DNA of 64,000 nt, from positions 1,987,001 to 2,051,000 of the forward strand of contig CP119638.1 of NCBI GenBank assembly GCA_030078075.1. Reading direction: 5' to 3'. The notes below the pieces were generated by a model that was not told where the DNA came from, did no database searches, and saw only the letters and a list, made by a program, of their open reading frames with translations. The position numbers and the translations under genes were made by a program. Shown here piece by piece: positions 34,501 to 44,937 of this stretch; position 1 is the first letter of the stretch; each line of letters opens with the position of its first letter. The stretch comes from Crithidia sp. LVH-60A (taxonomy: Eukaryota; Euglenozoa; Kinetoplastea; Trypanosomatida; Trypanosomatidae).

Positions 34501-34591
34501 TCTTCGCGCCTTCCTGCCGACCTTTGCACAGTTGGCGGTGGCGACGGAGCATCTGCTGATGCGCCTCGAGGCCACCGAGCCAGAGTCGTAG
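31567..34591 (+). CDS. Kinesin-like protein with a degenerate motor domain lacking the P-loop
   Basis: The ATG is at 31567. Residues 1-305 follow the outline of a kinesin motor. GNATLILATPNSEV (about 67-80) stands where kinesins have the NATIxAYGQTGSGKT P-loop; VVVDTASSQ (215-223) stands for switch II VDLAGSE. TPLRDLLKHS, then a strand ending in a CLPAP motif, then ETVRQTMRVLHFGSAIE match the conserved RDSKLTxLLxxSLGG, SPA and ETLxTLRFA elements. The nucleotide-binding glycines, lysine and serine/threonine of the P-loop are absent, and the switch I SSRSH motif is not seen. From about residue 455 there is coiled coil, with a further coil near 700-735. A frame change near 33970, at an A5 run, moves the C-terminus into another frame that is acidic at first and ends at 34591. 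The product may be a non-motile pseudokinesin or a partner for a motor. Trypanosomatids have many divergent kinesins. Confidence 0.62.
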
Positions 34592-35202
34592 CTGTGAGAG
34601 GGTGGTGAGGCCATGAAGCCCACAATTGTGTTTCGCACCGTACGAAACCGCCGGAGAGAGTTTCTTGCTGTGTGCCTTTTCGATGGCTAGGTTGTGGGAT
34701 AGATTCTAGAGTACCCTCTAAGGTAAATATCTTCTTTTTTTTTGGTTTCTCGTTTGCTTTAAGATTCCTCCGTTTTTTTTTCTCCCACATTTACGGAAGT
34801 CTCACCGATTGCCTTCAGGGCTCTAGTGTACGTTGTGGTGGCCCTCACCACTGTCGAACACGCTGCCTTGAACCTTTTTCTGTGATGTATCGCGTAACAC
34901 GCGGGCTCCGCTGTGTCCGTCTTCTGCGACCGATAAACGTTAAAACAAAAAGCCCGCGTTGATGGTATCCACGGACAGCTATCATCGGTCCAGGAGTTGC
35001 GGCTGACTGAGTCCCCTCAAATATCTTTCCTATCTTTCCCTCTCCGTTTTCCTGTTCTCGCATTCCACGTCCAGAGTCGCTACTGGTTTAATTGTACCCT
35101 TGTCAAGGAGTCGCGGTATTGAGCGGCACTGCTTTGGCAACCTGATTGAATGGGTACTAAGAAAAATAACAACAACAACACAAACAGGAAGAGCAAAAGA
35201 CA
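34592..35202. other. Intergenic spacer
   Basis: Mixed-composition spacer. No gene is seen. Confidence 0.6.
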
Positions 35203-36255
35203 ATGTCTGCCATCTACAAGTCGCCCGAGTACACGCACTGCATCCGCGATGCGCGCTTCCGCCACAACGTGTACGAGCCAGAGGCGGACACCTTCCTGTT
35301 TCTCGAGGCCCTCGACACGGACGCTGCGCTGCTGCGCTCTCTCGCACCTCGCTCGTGCCTCGAGGTGGGCTGCGGCTCCGGCACCGTCATCACGCACCTG
35401 CGCTGCCTGCTGATGCCAACCCAAGTCGGGGAAGGGGAAAAGGAGGGCAGCTCTGGATGCATTGCTGATGGTCCAACGTTTCATGCCGTCGATGTGAACC
35501 CTCTTGCGCTTGAAGCCACGGGAGTGACATGGACGGACACGTTGCACAAGTACTTCGCAGCATCTGCACTCGCTCCTCATTTTCGCAGCCGCTACGACAC
35601 AGCAGTGCCGACGATGTTGGCTGCACCGGTCGTGGTCGTGGTGGAAGAGGTGGCGGAGAAGGAGGAGCTGCTCCCTCCCTCTGCATCCCCCGCCGGTCCT
35701 TCTCCAGCAAACACGAATGCTGCATCTGCTAGTGCAGTGGAGGGCGGTTTAGCGGTGCTGCAGGCGTGTGCGTCATCGCCCTACGTACTGCGGCGCTTCC
35801 AAGGGGACCTCTTCACGCCGCTGCGGTCCGCTCTCGGCGACGCAGGCGCTGTGTTTGACATCATTCTCTTTAACCCTCCGTACGTCCCCACGTCGCTGGA
35901 GGAGCTGGAAGACGCGGTGGCGAAGCGCGACGTGATCACTGCTGCCTGGTGTGGTGGCCCACGTGGGCGTGTCGTGCTGGACCGCTTTCTGCAGCAGCTG
36001 CCCGCCTCGCTGTCTCGCCGCGGGGCGTGCTATTTGGTGCTGATCAAGGAGAACGACGTGGCAGACGTGGTGGCCTGCGCGCAGGAGCAGTTCCGGAGGC
36101 ATCTGATGAAGGAGCAGGGTACCGCGGACTCTTCATCGACTGCCGCTGCGAATAAAGAGGTTGTGGTGGAGGTGGTGGAGGTGGCTGCACGGTACACTGG
36201 CGAGCATCTCTCGGTGCACCGCCTTCGCTACCTGCCGCAATACCGAACAGAGTAG
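35203..36255 (+). CDS. HemK/N6AMT1-type glutamine methyltransferase (eRF1 methylation), 350 aa
   Basis: The frame is intact from the ATG at 35203. Motif I is LEVGCGSGTVITHL (about residues 53-66), the AdoMet-binding loop. HAVDVNPLAL follows as the acidic strand, and FNPPYVPT (about 225-232) is the NPPY catalytic motif of HemK-type enzymes, which hold the target glutamine side chain. This family methylates the GGQ glutamine of release factor eRF1 in the cytosol, with a TRMT112-type partner. The human protein has about 215 residues. The extra length here comes from insertions, including a P/A/S-rich segment near residues 145-190 and a tail with repeated valine and glutamate. The N-terminus YKSPEYTHCIRDARFRHNVYEPEADTF matches the eukaryotic subfamily (VYEPAEDTF). 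Confidence in the family is high; substrate is inferred. Confidence 0.85.
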   Translation: MSAIYKSPEYTHCIRDARFRHNVYEPEADTFLFLEALDTDAALLRSLAPRSCLEVGCGSGTVITHLRCLLMPTQVGEGEKEGSSGCIADGPTFHAVDVNPLALEATGVTWTDTLHKYFAASALAPHFRSRYDTAVPTMLAAPVVVVVEEVAEKEELLPPSASPAGPSPANTNAASASAVEGGLAVLQACASSPYVLRRFQGDLFTPLRSALGDAGAVFDIILFNPPYVPTSLEELEDAVAKRDVITAAWCGGPRGRVVLDRFLQQLPASLSRRGACYLVLIKENDVADVVACAQEQFRRHLMKEQGTADSSSTAAANKEVVVEVVEVAARYTGEHLSVHRLRYLPQYRTE

Positions 36256-36663
36256 AGCAGTTTTTCGTCGACACTTTTTGGTGGAGGTGCTGCTATGCGT
36301 GTCTTTTTTTTTTCTTTTTGTGATTTTCTCACAGACGTGGCAGCTTGCTCATGGGCTGCCGTGAGTAAAGCTCAACGTATGCCATATTGTATTGAATTGC
36401 TTAAGCGTGCTACACGGACGGTGCGTTGTGTGCCGCAGATGCTGAACGATCATGTTCTTACTCTGCTTTAACAACTTTGCAAGCGCGCAGTGGAATCAAG
36501 AGCTGCTCTGAGTTGGTTTCTGTTTCACGTGGCAGCTCTGCTCCATCTCTTCGGCTATTTTCGTTTCTCACCCGCCTCTTGTCTTCTCTTCTGCATCCAT
36601 TTTGACTAGCCACCAAGAACTGCAGGAGCTACTCGTCTGCCCTTGCACACTCTTTCAGCCGTC
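36256..36663. other. Intergenic spacer
   Basis: T-rich spacer. No gene is seen. Confidence 0.6.
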
Positions 36664-38221
36664 ATGGAGGAGGTTGTGGTGCCGGAGCCGAACTTTACGT
36701 GCACGCCGGCGTTGGTGCTCGCTGTGGGGCAGCCAAAGCAGGCACAGACGCTTCTGCGCCTCGCCAACCAGCACTGCCCGCTGGGAGAGGAGGGAGGCCA
36801 CCTGAAACGGTTGCGGCCCCGTCCAGCAAAGGATCTTGTGGAGGGAAAATACTGTCGTTCTTCCTCGACAATAGCGAAAACTGCGCCAGCAACACTGGAG
36901 CTGCTTCTCGCTGTCCGGTCCCCACATTCTCACTTTGTTTCTTGCGCCAACGGTGCAGTGGTGTCCTCAACAGATACGTCGGTGAAGGAAGAGATGGAGG
37001 GGCAGAAGACAGCATGCAGCTTCTTCCTCTCCCTCTCCTTGTGCTGCATGCGAAGGTTCTCGTGTTTGGCCGCGTACCGCAGTAGATGCATCGCTTTCTT
37101 TCGCCGAGGTAACACGGCTCCTCACTGAAGCCACTGAGTCCACCGTGTTGCAACAGCTCAAGGCCTTCGTGGCGGTAGCTGAGCGTGAAGCTTCCAGAGC
37201 ATCTGAGAGTGCAGGCAGCACCGTCATGCCTTCTGATGCCCCCCTCGACACTGACACAGAGTCTTCCTTCACTTTTTATGTGGTGTCGGTGCCCGCGACA
37301 GCGCCGCGGCAGTCGCCACACGAGTGGGCACGGGCCAACGCTCTTTGGCCGCTGGCGGTGCCGAAGCCGCACGCACCTGCTTCCCCGTCCGCCTCGCTGA
37401 TCCGGCAGGTGTGTGCGAACATGACTCGCTTCTTGTTTCCGCTGTGCCGCGGCACGTTGTCGGCGCTGGAGCTGCGGCAGCGGTGGGCAGCTGGTAAAAC
37501 GACAGGAGAAGCGGCACGCGGTGTCTCCGCCAACGCTGAGGAGAACCGTGAAGGGCTGTTGGACATAGCAGCTGTGATTGTGGATCCGCTTTCCAACGAC
37601 GTCGTGGCCAGCAGTGAGGGTTGCACCACCATGCGCGCAGACAATTTAATCGCTACGGCACCTTACTGCGGTCCTACGCTGACTCTTCTCGACACTCAGC
37701 TAGCAGCGCAGCGGCCACTAGAGCGTCGACCACGTCTGGAGCAGCAGCAGCAGCGGTCCAGTGTAGTGCTGGAGCATCCTGTCATGTACGCGTTGAAGCA
37801 ACTCGCTGTAACACACCAGCAGCGCGCTGCAAGTCCAGCATATGTGTCGTGTCCGCCAGCAGCGGAGAAGTCCGCATCGCCACCACCACCACCAGCCACC
37901 TCCTCCGCAGGTGCTGTGGAGCACCGCCGCGTGGACGCCTCTCGGCCCTATTTGGCTAACGGTCTCGACCTCTACGTGACGCACGAGCCCTGTGTTATGT
38001 GTGCCATGGCCCTTGTCCACAGCCGCATCCAACGTGTCTTTTTTCTCTTCCCCAACACGGTGCACGGCGGACTTGGCGGCTACCACCACGTTCACGACAT
38101 CTCATCGCTGAATCACCACTTTGGCGCCTTCCACTGCACGGAGGCCGCGGCGCTGTACACGCGTGATCGGATGAGCGTTGGGCAGGAGGCGAGCGAAGAA
38201 TCAGATAAGAGTCTGGTGTAG
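36664..38221 (+). CDS. ADAT3: tRNA adenosine deaminase subunit ADAT3 (Tad3), three frame segments
   Basis: The C-terminal 200 residues carry the deaminase fold: [10 protein letters not shown] in place of the catalytic HAE, and [17 protein letters not shown] with the zinc-binding PCxxC. The valine instead of glutamate is the known signature of the non-catalytic subunit ADAT3, which pairs with ADAT2 to make inosine at tRNA position 34. N-terminal homology to human ADAT3 is visible (HLKRLRP, then LELLLAV). Two frame changes are needed, near 36920-36935 and near 37075, where the sensible segments [10 protein letters not shown] and [14 protein letters not shown] lie in different frames. I start at the ATG 36664 ([11 protein letters not shown]). 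An insertion in the deaminase domain is rich in proline and alanine (about 37860-37920). In trypanosomatids ADAT2/3 acts in the nucleus and cytosol. Confidence 0.82.
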
Positions 38222-38675
38222 AGAAAAAAAGGAGGAAGGGCTCGCTGCGCACTTCTGGCCTGCGCAAGGGCCGCGTTCGCTTTTTTTCCCTTTTCTTCTG
38301 GCTCACACGTAATTTGCTTCTGCTCCAGAGGCGATTTTTGTGGTGCCCCACCCACTCTCGCAGAGAGATTTGAGGTGTAATCGCAACGGTAAAAATTATA
38401 ACAAATTGTTGTCGAAATGAAAAGAAAAGGAAAGGAACCTTTAATTTTTTATTGGAGAGTCTTTGCCTACGAAGAGTGAGGTACTGTGCACGCTACGCTG
38501 TGCAAACAGCGACAGAACTTTTACGCGTTTTATAGTTTGTTTCGTGCACATATGGAAATAAAGCAAATCAAGACATAAGCTTCTCTCGCTTAGACCGCTC
38601 CTTCGCTTACACGCCTTCTGCTGTCCTGCTGCCTTGCCTGAGGCCTCTTCCTCACATACGCACACTGTAGGCAAC
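38222..38675. other. Intergenic spacer
   Basis: Mixed spacer preceding the GNAT array. The frame continues upstream of the first array gene only through non-ATG codons. Confidence 0.55.
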
Positions 38676-39644
38676 ATGCCTGCCCAACCCATCACAGACT
38701 TGAAATTGGAGGAAGTAACCGATGTGCAGCCCCTCAACGACTTCATAAAGCCTCTTGTGGCTGCAAACGTCGCCCGCCAGCCTGTGCCGGTGCCAGAGAG
38801 CAACACACACAGTCTTTCCAAAGTGGCAAAGACGCGCGATGGCCGCCTTGCTGGTGGCATTGTTGGCACGGCCATGTGGAACGCGCTGCGTATCGGGTTC
38901 CTGGCTGTCAACCCCGACTGCCGTGTGCGGGGCACTGGCACTGCGCTGATGAAGGCTGCCGAGGATGCGGCCTGGGGCGAGCTCCAGTGCAATCAAATTT
39001 ACCTCGGCACCTTCAGCTGGCAGGCACGCCCCTTCTACGAGAAGCTGGGCTACCGACTGCAGTGGACACTGCAGGACCACCCACGGGGCCACAGCAAGCA
39101 TTTCCTGGAAAAGGTGTTGCCGGTAGAAACGCGACACGAGGCGGTGCAGGCCTACGACACGGCGCCAGGCGAGGAGCTGGTTATTGAGGACTGGGACCGC
39201 ACAGAAAACTTCGCGCAGGTGACGCACTGGATGCAGCGTGATACCGTTGAACATCACCCTGACAAGCCAATCTTGCACACGCCGGTCTATGGACTCAAAG
39301 TATGCGGTGCGGACGGCTCGCTCGTCGCGGCCTGCGTCTTTGACAAGGCGTACAACACCCTCTTCATCTACTCGCTGGCAGTGGCGGAGGCGTTGCAAAG
39401 GCGCGGGGTCGGCTCCGCTTTGCTGCGGCAACTTGACGTGGTGGCGCGGGAGAAACAGTGCGATTTCATTCTTGTGGCCACACGCAGCTGGGAGGCGCGG
39501 CCGTTCTTCGAGAAGAATGGCTACCGCGTCATGTACACACAGCCGGAGCACCCGGTTGGGTATGCGACGTACACCCTCCTTCACCAGGTGTCGCCACCGC
39601 CTAATGTCATTGAGCCGACCTCTGAGGATGCACAGGAGAGTTGA
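38676..39644 (+). CDS. Two-domain GNAT acetyltransferase, array copy 1 (322 aa)
   Basis: The frame is intact. The ATG at 38676 (MPAQPITDLKLEE) is the first in the frame. Two GNAT folds follow one another. The first carries the acetyl-CoA pyrophosphate-binding loop NPDCRVRGTGTALM (R/QxxGxG near residues 83-88) and the conserved FSWQARPFYEKLGY. The second has EALQRRGVGSALL (241-246) and RSWEARPFFEKNGY. Each half resembles single-domain bacterial GNAT proteins that end in a WQAxPFYEKxGY motif plus a PxGH-type strand (here HPRGHSKHFLEK). The family transfers acetyl from acetyl-CoA to an amine; substrate is unknown. Both loops look competent here. Four related genes lie downstream in the same orientation. 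Copy 1 shares a near-identical DNA patch with copy 4 at the first loop. Confidence 0.85.
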   Translation: MPAQPITDLKLEEVTDVQPLNDFIKPLVAANVARQPVPVPESNTHSLSKVAKTRDGRLAGGIVGTAMWNALRIGFLAVNPDCRVRGTGTALMKAAEDAAWGELQCNQIYLGTFSWQARPFYEKLGYRLQWTLQDHPRGHSKHFLEKVLPVETRHEAVQAYDTAPGEELVIEDWDRTENFAQVTHWMQRDTVEHHPDKPILHTPVYGLKVCGADGSLVAACVFDKAYNTLFIYSLAVAEALQRRGVGSALLRQLDVVAREKQCDFILVATRSWEARPFFEKNGYRVMYTQPEHPVGYATYTLLHQVSPPPNVIEPTSEDAQES

Positions 39645-40757
39645 CGCAACTGTTTTGTGCCGCCAAGCGAAGCGCAATTTCGTTTAGCGCTTTAGTGGCA
39701 ACGACTCTTATCGACATGCTTGGCTTTTGTCGAGTATCCACATTTAATTATGGAGCCGGGAGCTTCGTGTCGAAAGAGAAAGCGTGTATATTGTGAAGAG
39801 AGTGTTGCAAAGTTGTGCTAATTGAACTGGAAATGAATTTCACAAGCGACACAACGAACACTGTCAGAAGAGGTGTGCGTTTGTCCTCGGAAGCCGACAT
39901 TGACTTTCTTTTCTTTTCCTTCACTATATTTTTGCGCGTGCTGCTGACTTCATTTCACTTGCGAGCCCAACAAGTTCCGCTTATCAAGCACTATGAATGC
40001 ATGCACGCGTACTTCCTCTGCTGCTGAGCCGGTGTGTGGCGTCTTACCACCATTCTCTCTCTGATTTCCCTCCCTTTCCTTTTCCGTCGCTTTGATCCTC
40101 ATCGGACTTCACTCACACAGAGGCCAGCTAATCCATATCGATCGCTCTAAACTCCCTTCCCATCCACTCTAACAAGACCGCAATAGCTGCCGTTTAATCC
40201 AAAATTTCTGAGAACCTGTGATAGGAAAAATGGAAAAGAGATGAGCGTATGTTGTATTTAAACCCTTTCTAAAATCTCTCTCCTTTTCTCCCCCCTCAGT
40301 CGGTCTCCGCTATCGGGTCCGTTTCTTCTCGTTTTCCCACCATCCCACCCCTTTTCCAACCCCTCGAGGTGGAAAAGCCCAAGATGATGAGTCTGAGGCA
40401 AACCTCCCATTCGTGAGTATGTAGATTGTGAGTTATTTCTTGATAGATTGATATGGCATACAGCTGAGAAAAGAAAAACTAACAATGAATAAAAGAAAAT
40501 AATGAATTGTCTCTGGGCAATCGCTGAAACAGATTGGCCCTCTTCTGATGATCCGCTAATTAAGGACATCATTTGTTTACTCACTTTCTCTTCTTCTTCT
40601 TCCCCTCCTTCTCATCTTGCGTTACATAGCGGAGTCGACTGAGATTTTTCCTTCACTCAACACTTGCCTCTGTGCCTATCGATACTTACAGGTGAGCCCA
40701 CCCATCTGTGAATTCATTCTGTGTACTCTTGCCGTTACTTCTCAACGCTGCATCACC
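39645..40757. other. Intergenic spacer between GNAT copies 1 and 2
   Basis: 1.1 kb, AT-rich, with a pyrimidine-rich stretch at 40575-40617 before copy 2. No gene is seen. Confidence 0.55.
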
Positions 40758-41708
40758 ATGTCTGCCACTTCATCGGTCGATCTCACGGTGAAGACCGCCG
40801 ACGACCTCGAGCAATTCTTCGACACCTGCAAGGCCGTCTTCGCCATCGACATGAATAGTCAAACGCCACCGGTACCCCCGTACAAGGATGTGATCATCAC
40901 GCGTGCGGCCAAACTCGCCGACGGCCGCATCGCTGGTGGCATCGTTGTGAAGCTGCTGTGGAACTCACTGGAGGTGTTGCAGCTCGCCACCAACCCGGAC
41001 TGCGCTGTGCAGGGAACAGAAGCCGCTTTGCTGAAGTGGGCGGAGGAGGCTGCACGCGGTGAGCTGGAGTGCAATCAGATCTTTCTCGGCGACTTCAGCT
41101 GGAGGCCACGAGACTTTTACACGAAGTTTGGCTACTCTCTTCTGTGGGAGCTGCCCAACTACCCTCACGGCTACACACGCTACTACGTGGAGAAGGTGTG
41201 GTCGATGGCAAGTCGTGGCGAGCCGGTGTGCGGCTACGATGACGCTGCTGCTGCTGCGGGTGCCGTGACGCTGGAGGCGTGGGATGCGAAGGAGGCTGCG
41301 GCACAGCTGCAGGAGTGGGCGGAGGTGCACCGCACGAACGCCACCGGCGAGGCGGTGTCGGCCTTCTCAAAGGAGACGCACGCGGTGCGCGGCGTGCTGC
41401 CAGACGGCGCGATCGCCACGCAGTGTTTCTACTCAGTCACGTGGAACGTGCTCTGGGTACACATTCTCGTTGTGCTACCCGAGTGCCAGCGCGGGGGTGT
41501 CGGTTCTGCGATGCTCAAGAAGATCGACGGGCTGGCGCGGCAGCACGGCTGCGATGTTGTGTGCCTGGAGACGATGAGCTGGCAGGCTCGCCCCTTCTAC
41601 GAGAAGAACGGCTTCACGCACGTTGCGACGCAAGGCGACATTCCGATGGGCTTTAAGCGGCACTGGTTGGTGCACCACGTCCCCCAGGAGACTGCTTCCG
41701 CACCCTAG
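40758..41708 (+). CDS. Two-domain GNAT acetyltransferase, array copy 2 (316 aa)
   Basis: The frame is intact. The upstream open frame from 40617 lacks a good start, so MSATSSVDLTVKT at 40758 is taken. The first GNAT loop reads AVQGTE at residues 83-88: both the leading R/Q and the final G/A of the R/QxxGxG/A motif are replaced, by A and E. The first WQARPFYEK is also changed (FSWRPRDFYTKFGY). The second half keeps the canonical ECQRGGVGSAML (residues about 243-254) and MSWQARPFYEKNGF. The N-terminal domain may therefore have lost cofactor binding while the C-terminal one stays active. Substrate is unknown. Its second half matches that of copy 3 closely in DNA over the WQARPFYEKNGF segment. 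Confidence 0.83.
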   Translation: MSATSSVDLTVKTADDLEQFFDTCKAVFAIDMNSQTPPVPPYKDVIITRAAKLADGRIAGGIVVKLLWNSLEVLQLATNPDCAVQGTEAALLKWAEEAARGELECNQIFLGDFSWRPRDFYTKFGYSLLWELPNYPHGYTRYYVEKVWSMASRGEPVCGYDDAAAAAGAVTLEAWDAKEAAAQLQEWAEVHRTNATGEAVSAFSKETHAVRGVLPDGAIATQCFYSVTWNVLWVHILVVLPECQRGGVGSAMLKKIDGLARQHGCDVVCLETMSWQARPFYEKNGFTHVATQGDIPMGFKRHWLVHHVPQETASAP

Positions 41709-42342
41709 CACTGTCCAGAAAACACATGGCTCAACATGTGCTTGCATTTAAAAATAAAAACAAACACTTTTCATGTCGTAGCGACTTTACATGTTTTCGT
41801 TTCTGTGAGTATTGAAGAGCAGCAGAGCTGAAAGGCTCTTTGTTTCTCTTCCTCTCCGACTCAACAACAACGTACAACGAGGGGGGAGGGCTCAATAAGC
41901 AGTGGTCAAACGATAAGTTTTTTAACTGTTCACGAGGCGTCTGTTTCACTGACTGTTAATACCAAGTCATGTAGCAGTCTCTGTGATACTTCTTGTGCTA
42001 CGCACTCTTTTCTCTGTGGACTACCTAATGATCCTCACTATCCTCCACTTTTATCTGCCTCTATATTCTTCTCACTCATTCTTTTTTTTTTTCGCCCTAT
42101 CATTGACTTAATTTTACCCGCTGAAACAACATGGTCGCCCGCTTTTAGGATTCCTACGGCGCCTAACACACTCCTTTCTGCCCCCTCGAAACGCAGCAAA
42201 AAGAAAAGGAAAAAACAACAACAACACAACACAAATAATCAAACTTATTCCATTACGTGCCTTCCGTTCTTCTCAATAACAATAGTAAGAATAGCAACCT
42301 AAAGTAATATATATTTTATCTTTCTCTCATCACATCTTCCAT
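41709..42342. other. Intergenic spacer between GNAT copies 2 and 3
   Basis: T/A-rich spacer with a T run at 42082-42092. No gene is seen. Confidence 0.55.
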
Positions 42343-43293
42343 ATGACACAAATGCCTGCGAAGCCGGCAGTTAATCTGCGGTTCGAGGCCTCGGATGACA
42401 TGGCGCACCTCGTCAGCGATGCCATGGACGTCTTCGTGGACGACGTCTTCGAGAAAAACCTCCCTGTTTCCTTCCCTCACCCTCTCACCTTTTGCAAGAT
42501 GGCAAAGCTAAAAGATGGCCGCATCGTGGGCGGCATTGTTGGCACCTCGCAGTGGAACTACCTGGAGATCACTTACATCGCCGTCCACCCCGACTTCTGC
42601 GATCGCGGCATCGGCACTGCTCTCATGCGTGCGGCCGAGGTTGCTGCGCGGGGAGAGCTTGTGTGCAACCAGATCCACATCACCGTGCTAGACTGGCAGC
42701 CGCGCTCTTTCTTCGAGAAGCTGGGCTACACGGTGCAGTGGACGGTGAAGAACCACCCACGTGGGCACACCACGTACAACCTTGCCAAGGAGTGGCACCT
42801 CGGGTGGCGGGATGAGAAGCCGGTGGGCTACGAGGGCATGTCGAAGGACGTGGTGTTGGCGGACTGGGACGCTGAGAAGGCGACCACCCAGCTGCTGGAC
42901 TGGCTGCGTGCTGCCGCGGCGCGTGTGGGTGTGTTGGACGTGCCACCGTGCACGAAGGTCAGCCGGGGCCTCAAGGCCCTCCACCCTGATGGCTCACTGG
43001 CTGGCATATGCATCTACCACATCTACTGGAACATGTTGTACGTGTACATCTTGACAGTGGCGCGGGGCCGCAAGCGCGGCGGTGTTGGCTCGGCGATGCT
43101 GCGCAAGGTGGACGATATTGCGCGGGAGAATGGGTGCGAGCACGTTACTTTGCACACGATGAGCTGGCAGGCCCGCCCCTTCTACGAGAAGAACGGCTTT
43201 ACAGTGGTGGCGACGCAGCGCGACCTGCCCTTCACCTTTCACCGCTACTGCCTGCACCACCACGTACCCGAGCTCCCTCACAGCAAGCTGTAA
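42343..43293 (+). CDS. Two-domain GNAT acetyltransferase, array copy 3 (316 aa)
   Basis: The frame is intact, from ATG 42343 or the second ATG at 42352 (MPAKPAVNLRFEA). The first loop reads HPDFCDRGIGTALM: the two glycines are kept, but the leading residue is C instead of R/Q. LDWQPRSFFEKLGY follows. The second half has RGRKRGGVGSAML and MSWQARPFYEKNGF, then TVVATQRDLPF. Overall sequence is closest to copies 1 and 2. Each half ends with a strand containing His or Tyr (NHPRGHTTYNLAKEW; HRYCLHHHV). Function as an acetyl-CoA-dependent N-acetyltransferase is inferred from the fold; target is unknown. Confidence 0.83.
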   Translation: MTQMPAKPAVNLRFEASDDMAHLVSDAMDVFVDDVFEKNLPVSFPHPLTFCKMAKLKDGRIVGGIVGTSQWNYLEITYIAVHPDFCDRGIGTALMRAAEVAARGELVCNQIHITVLDWQPRSFFEKLGYTVQWTVKNHPRGHTTYNLAKEWHLGWRDEKPVGYEGMSKDVVLADWDAEKATTQLLDWLRAAAARVGVLDVPPCTKVSRGLKALHPDGSLAGICIYHIYWNMLYVYILTVARGRKRGGVGSAMLRKVDDIARENGCEHVTLHTMSWQARPFYEKNGFTVVATQRDLPFTFHRYCLHHHVPELPHSKL

Positions 43294-44937
43294 GAAGTGA
43301 GCTAGAAAGAAAAAAGGGGGAGTCGTAGCCATGGGGCATCGCGAAACGCATATTCAACGAGAGTTAAAAAGAGAGACGGTAGCCAACTTTTTTAGTTTTT
43401 TTTTTTTCAGCGATAGCCATGAGAGCACCTTTAGTTCTTTTTATTTCCCTTAGTCGTACTTAGCCCATGTGACTGTGTGTGTGCTCGTAAGAGCACCTGT
43501 GGCAAACTTACATCGCATTTTTTTTTTCTGCGTTGGTGCACAATTATCGAGATCTGCCTGCCTGTTGTGTGTGTGCTGGGGGGAAGTTGATCCCTCAGAG
43601 AGTGCGACTCAGCAGCAGCAGCAGGAGAGCAAACGGGGAGACCCAGAACAAAAAGAAAGAATAATAAACAAAGAATACAGTGCAGACGTTTTAAATTGGC
43701 CTGTACCACCCAAAAAACTACTTGTTCTCTCCCTTTAGGTCACTGGCTGTATTTTCCTTGTTTCATCAAATCGATTGGCTCTTGTTTTTAACATCTCTTC
43801 TCCTCGTTTATTTTAACCCTTTGCATCCTTTGTGTTTTCCTTCTTATTTCTTTTTAGGTCTCCTTCAATGACAAGGACTCGAACGAGAGGGGAAGCAGTG
43901 TCCTCGTTTCTTGTTTCTATCGACGATCATACTTTTTTTTTAACTCTGTTTCTGGCGAATCGAAAATGGACAACGGGAACGAGAAGTGTATGCGGAGGTG
44001 AGGTGAGATGCACCTCTTCTTCATTTCACGCTCCTCTGTGCTAACAGAAGCACTCATCCCATTTTCATTCGTGACGCTGTTTTTTTTTTGTTTCCTTTGT
44101 TTTCTTGGATGATGTCCGTGAAGCAGAGTTCAGATACGTGAGCTGCAACATTCAAAAGACAAACTCACACACGTCGAAAAGACAAAGAGGCTTCGTGGAC
44201 TTTTTTTTTCATAGCGTGACTACACACGCCAAGCTCACCACTCTTTCCCCTCTACTCCCGTGTGTGTGCCGTCTTTTACCTCTCATTCTCCTTCTTATTT
44301 TTTTTGCTGTTGGTTTCTTGCTTTTCCCCCTTCCTTTTCCTCCCCTCAAGGTGCTGGTGAGACACACTTTCATGCACAGAGCAGCACTACTGCTCTTCCC
44401 CTTTTCCCGCGAGCGCCACCTTTTTTTTTCTGAAACGGAAAACAGATTCCGTTTGGCGTGTGCGGGCATCGTTGCTGCGTGAAGGTGTGTGGCCGCACTC
44501 GGTGGCTCGTCCGCTGCTCTTACTTTGTTGTTTGATTGCCATTTTGATTTTGCGATGTTTTACCTTATCGTTAAGCCTTTTGCCTTTTTTTTTCCCACCT
44601 TCTTGTGCGACCGATCTGAGCGACGACGACAACATACAGACAAACAAACAAACCCGTCAACGTTACTTTATGCATCGGTCTTGTGCCTTTTCCGATCGCT
44701 ACAGCAGACCGTATTCTTCCGCTTCCCAGAAACGGTGAAAAGAGCTTTCGATGGCGACGCGATAAACTACACAAGGCGTCCCTCCACTCTCTCTCTCTCT
44801 CTCTCTCTGCACGTCTCAACTTTGTGCGCATAATACACACTGCCTCACATTGCATCCTTTTATTTTGTTTGTGTGTTGATCTTTATCCACACATCGAAGA
44901 AGAACACATTATCGAGTACGGCTGCTTGGCAAAATCA
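43294..44937. other. Intergenic spacer between GNAT copies 3 and 4
   Basis: 1.6 kb of low-complexity pyrimidine-rich sequence with T runs (43398-43409) and a (CT)n repeat near 44789-44808. Open frames here are translated tracts. No gene is seen. Confidence 0.5.
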
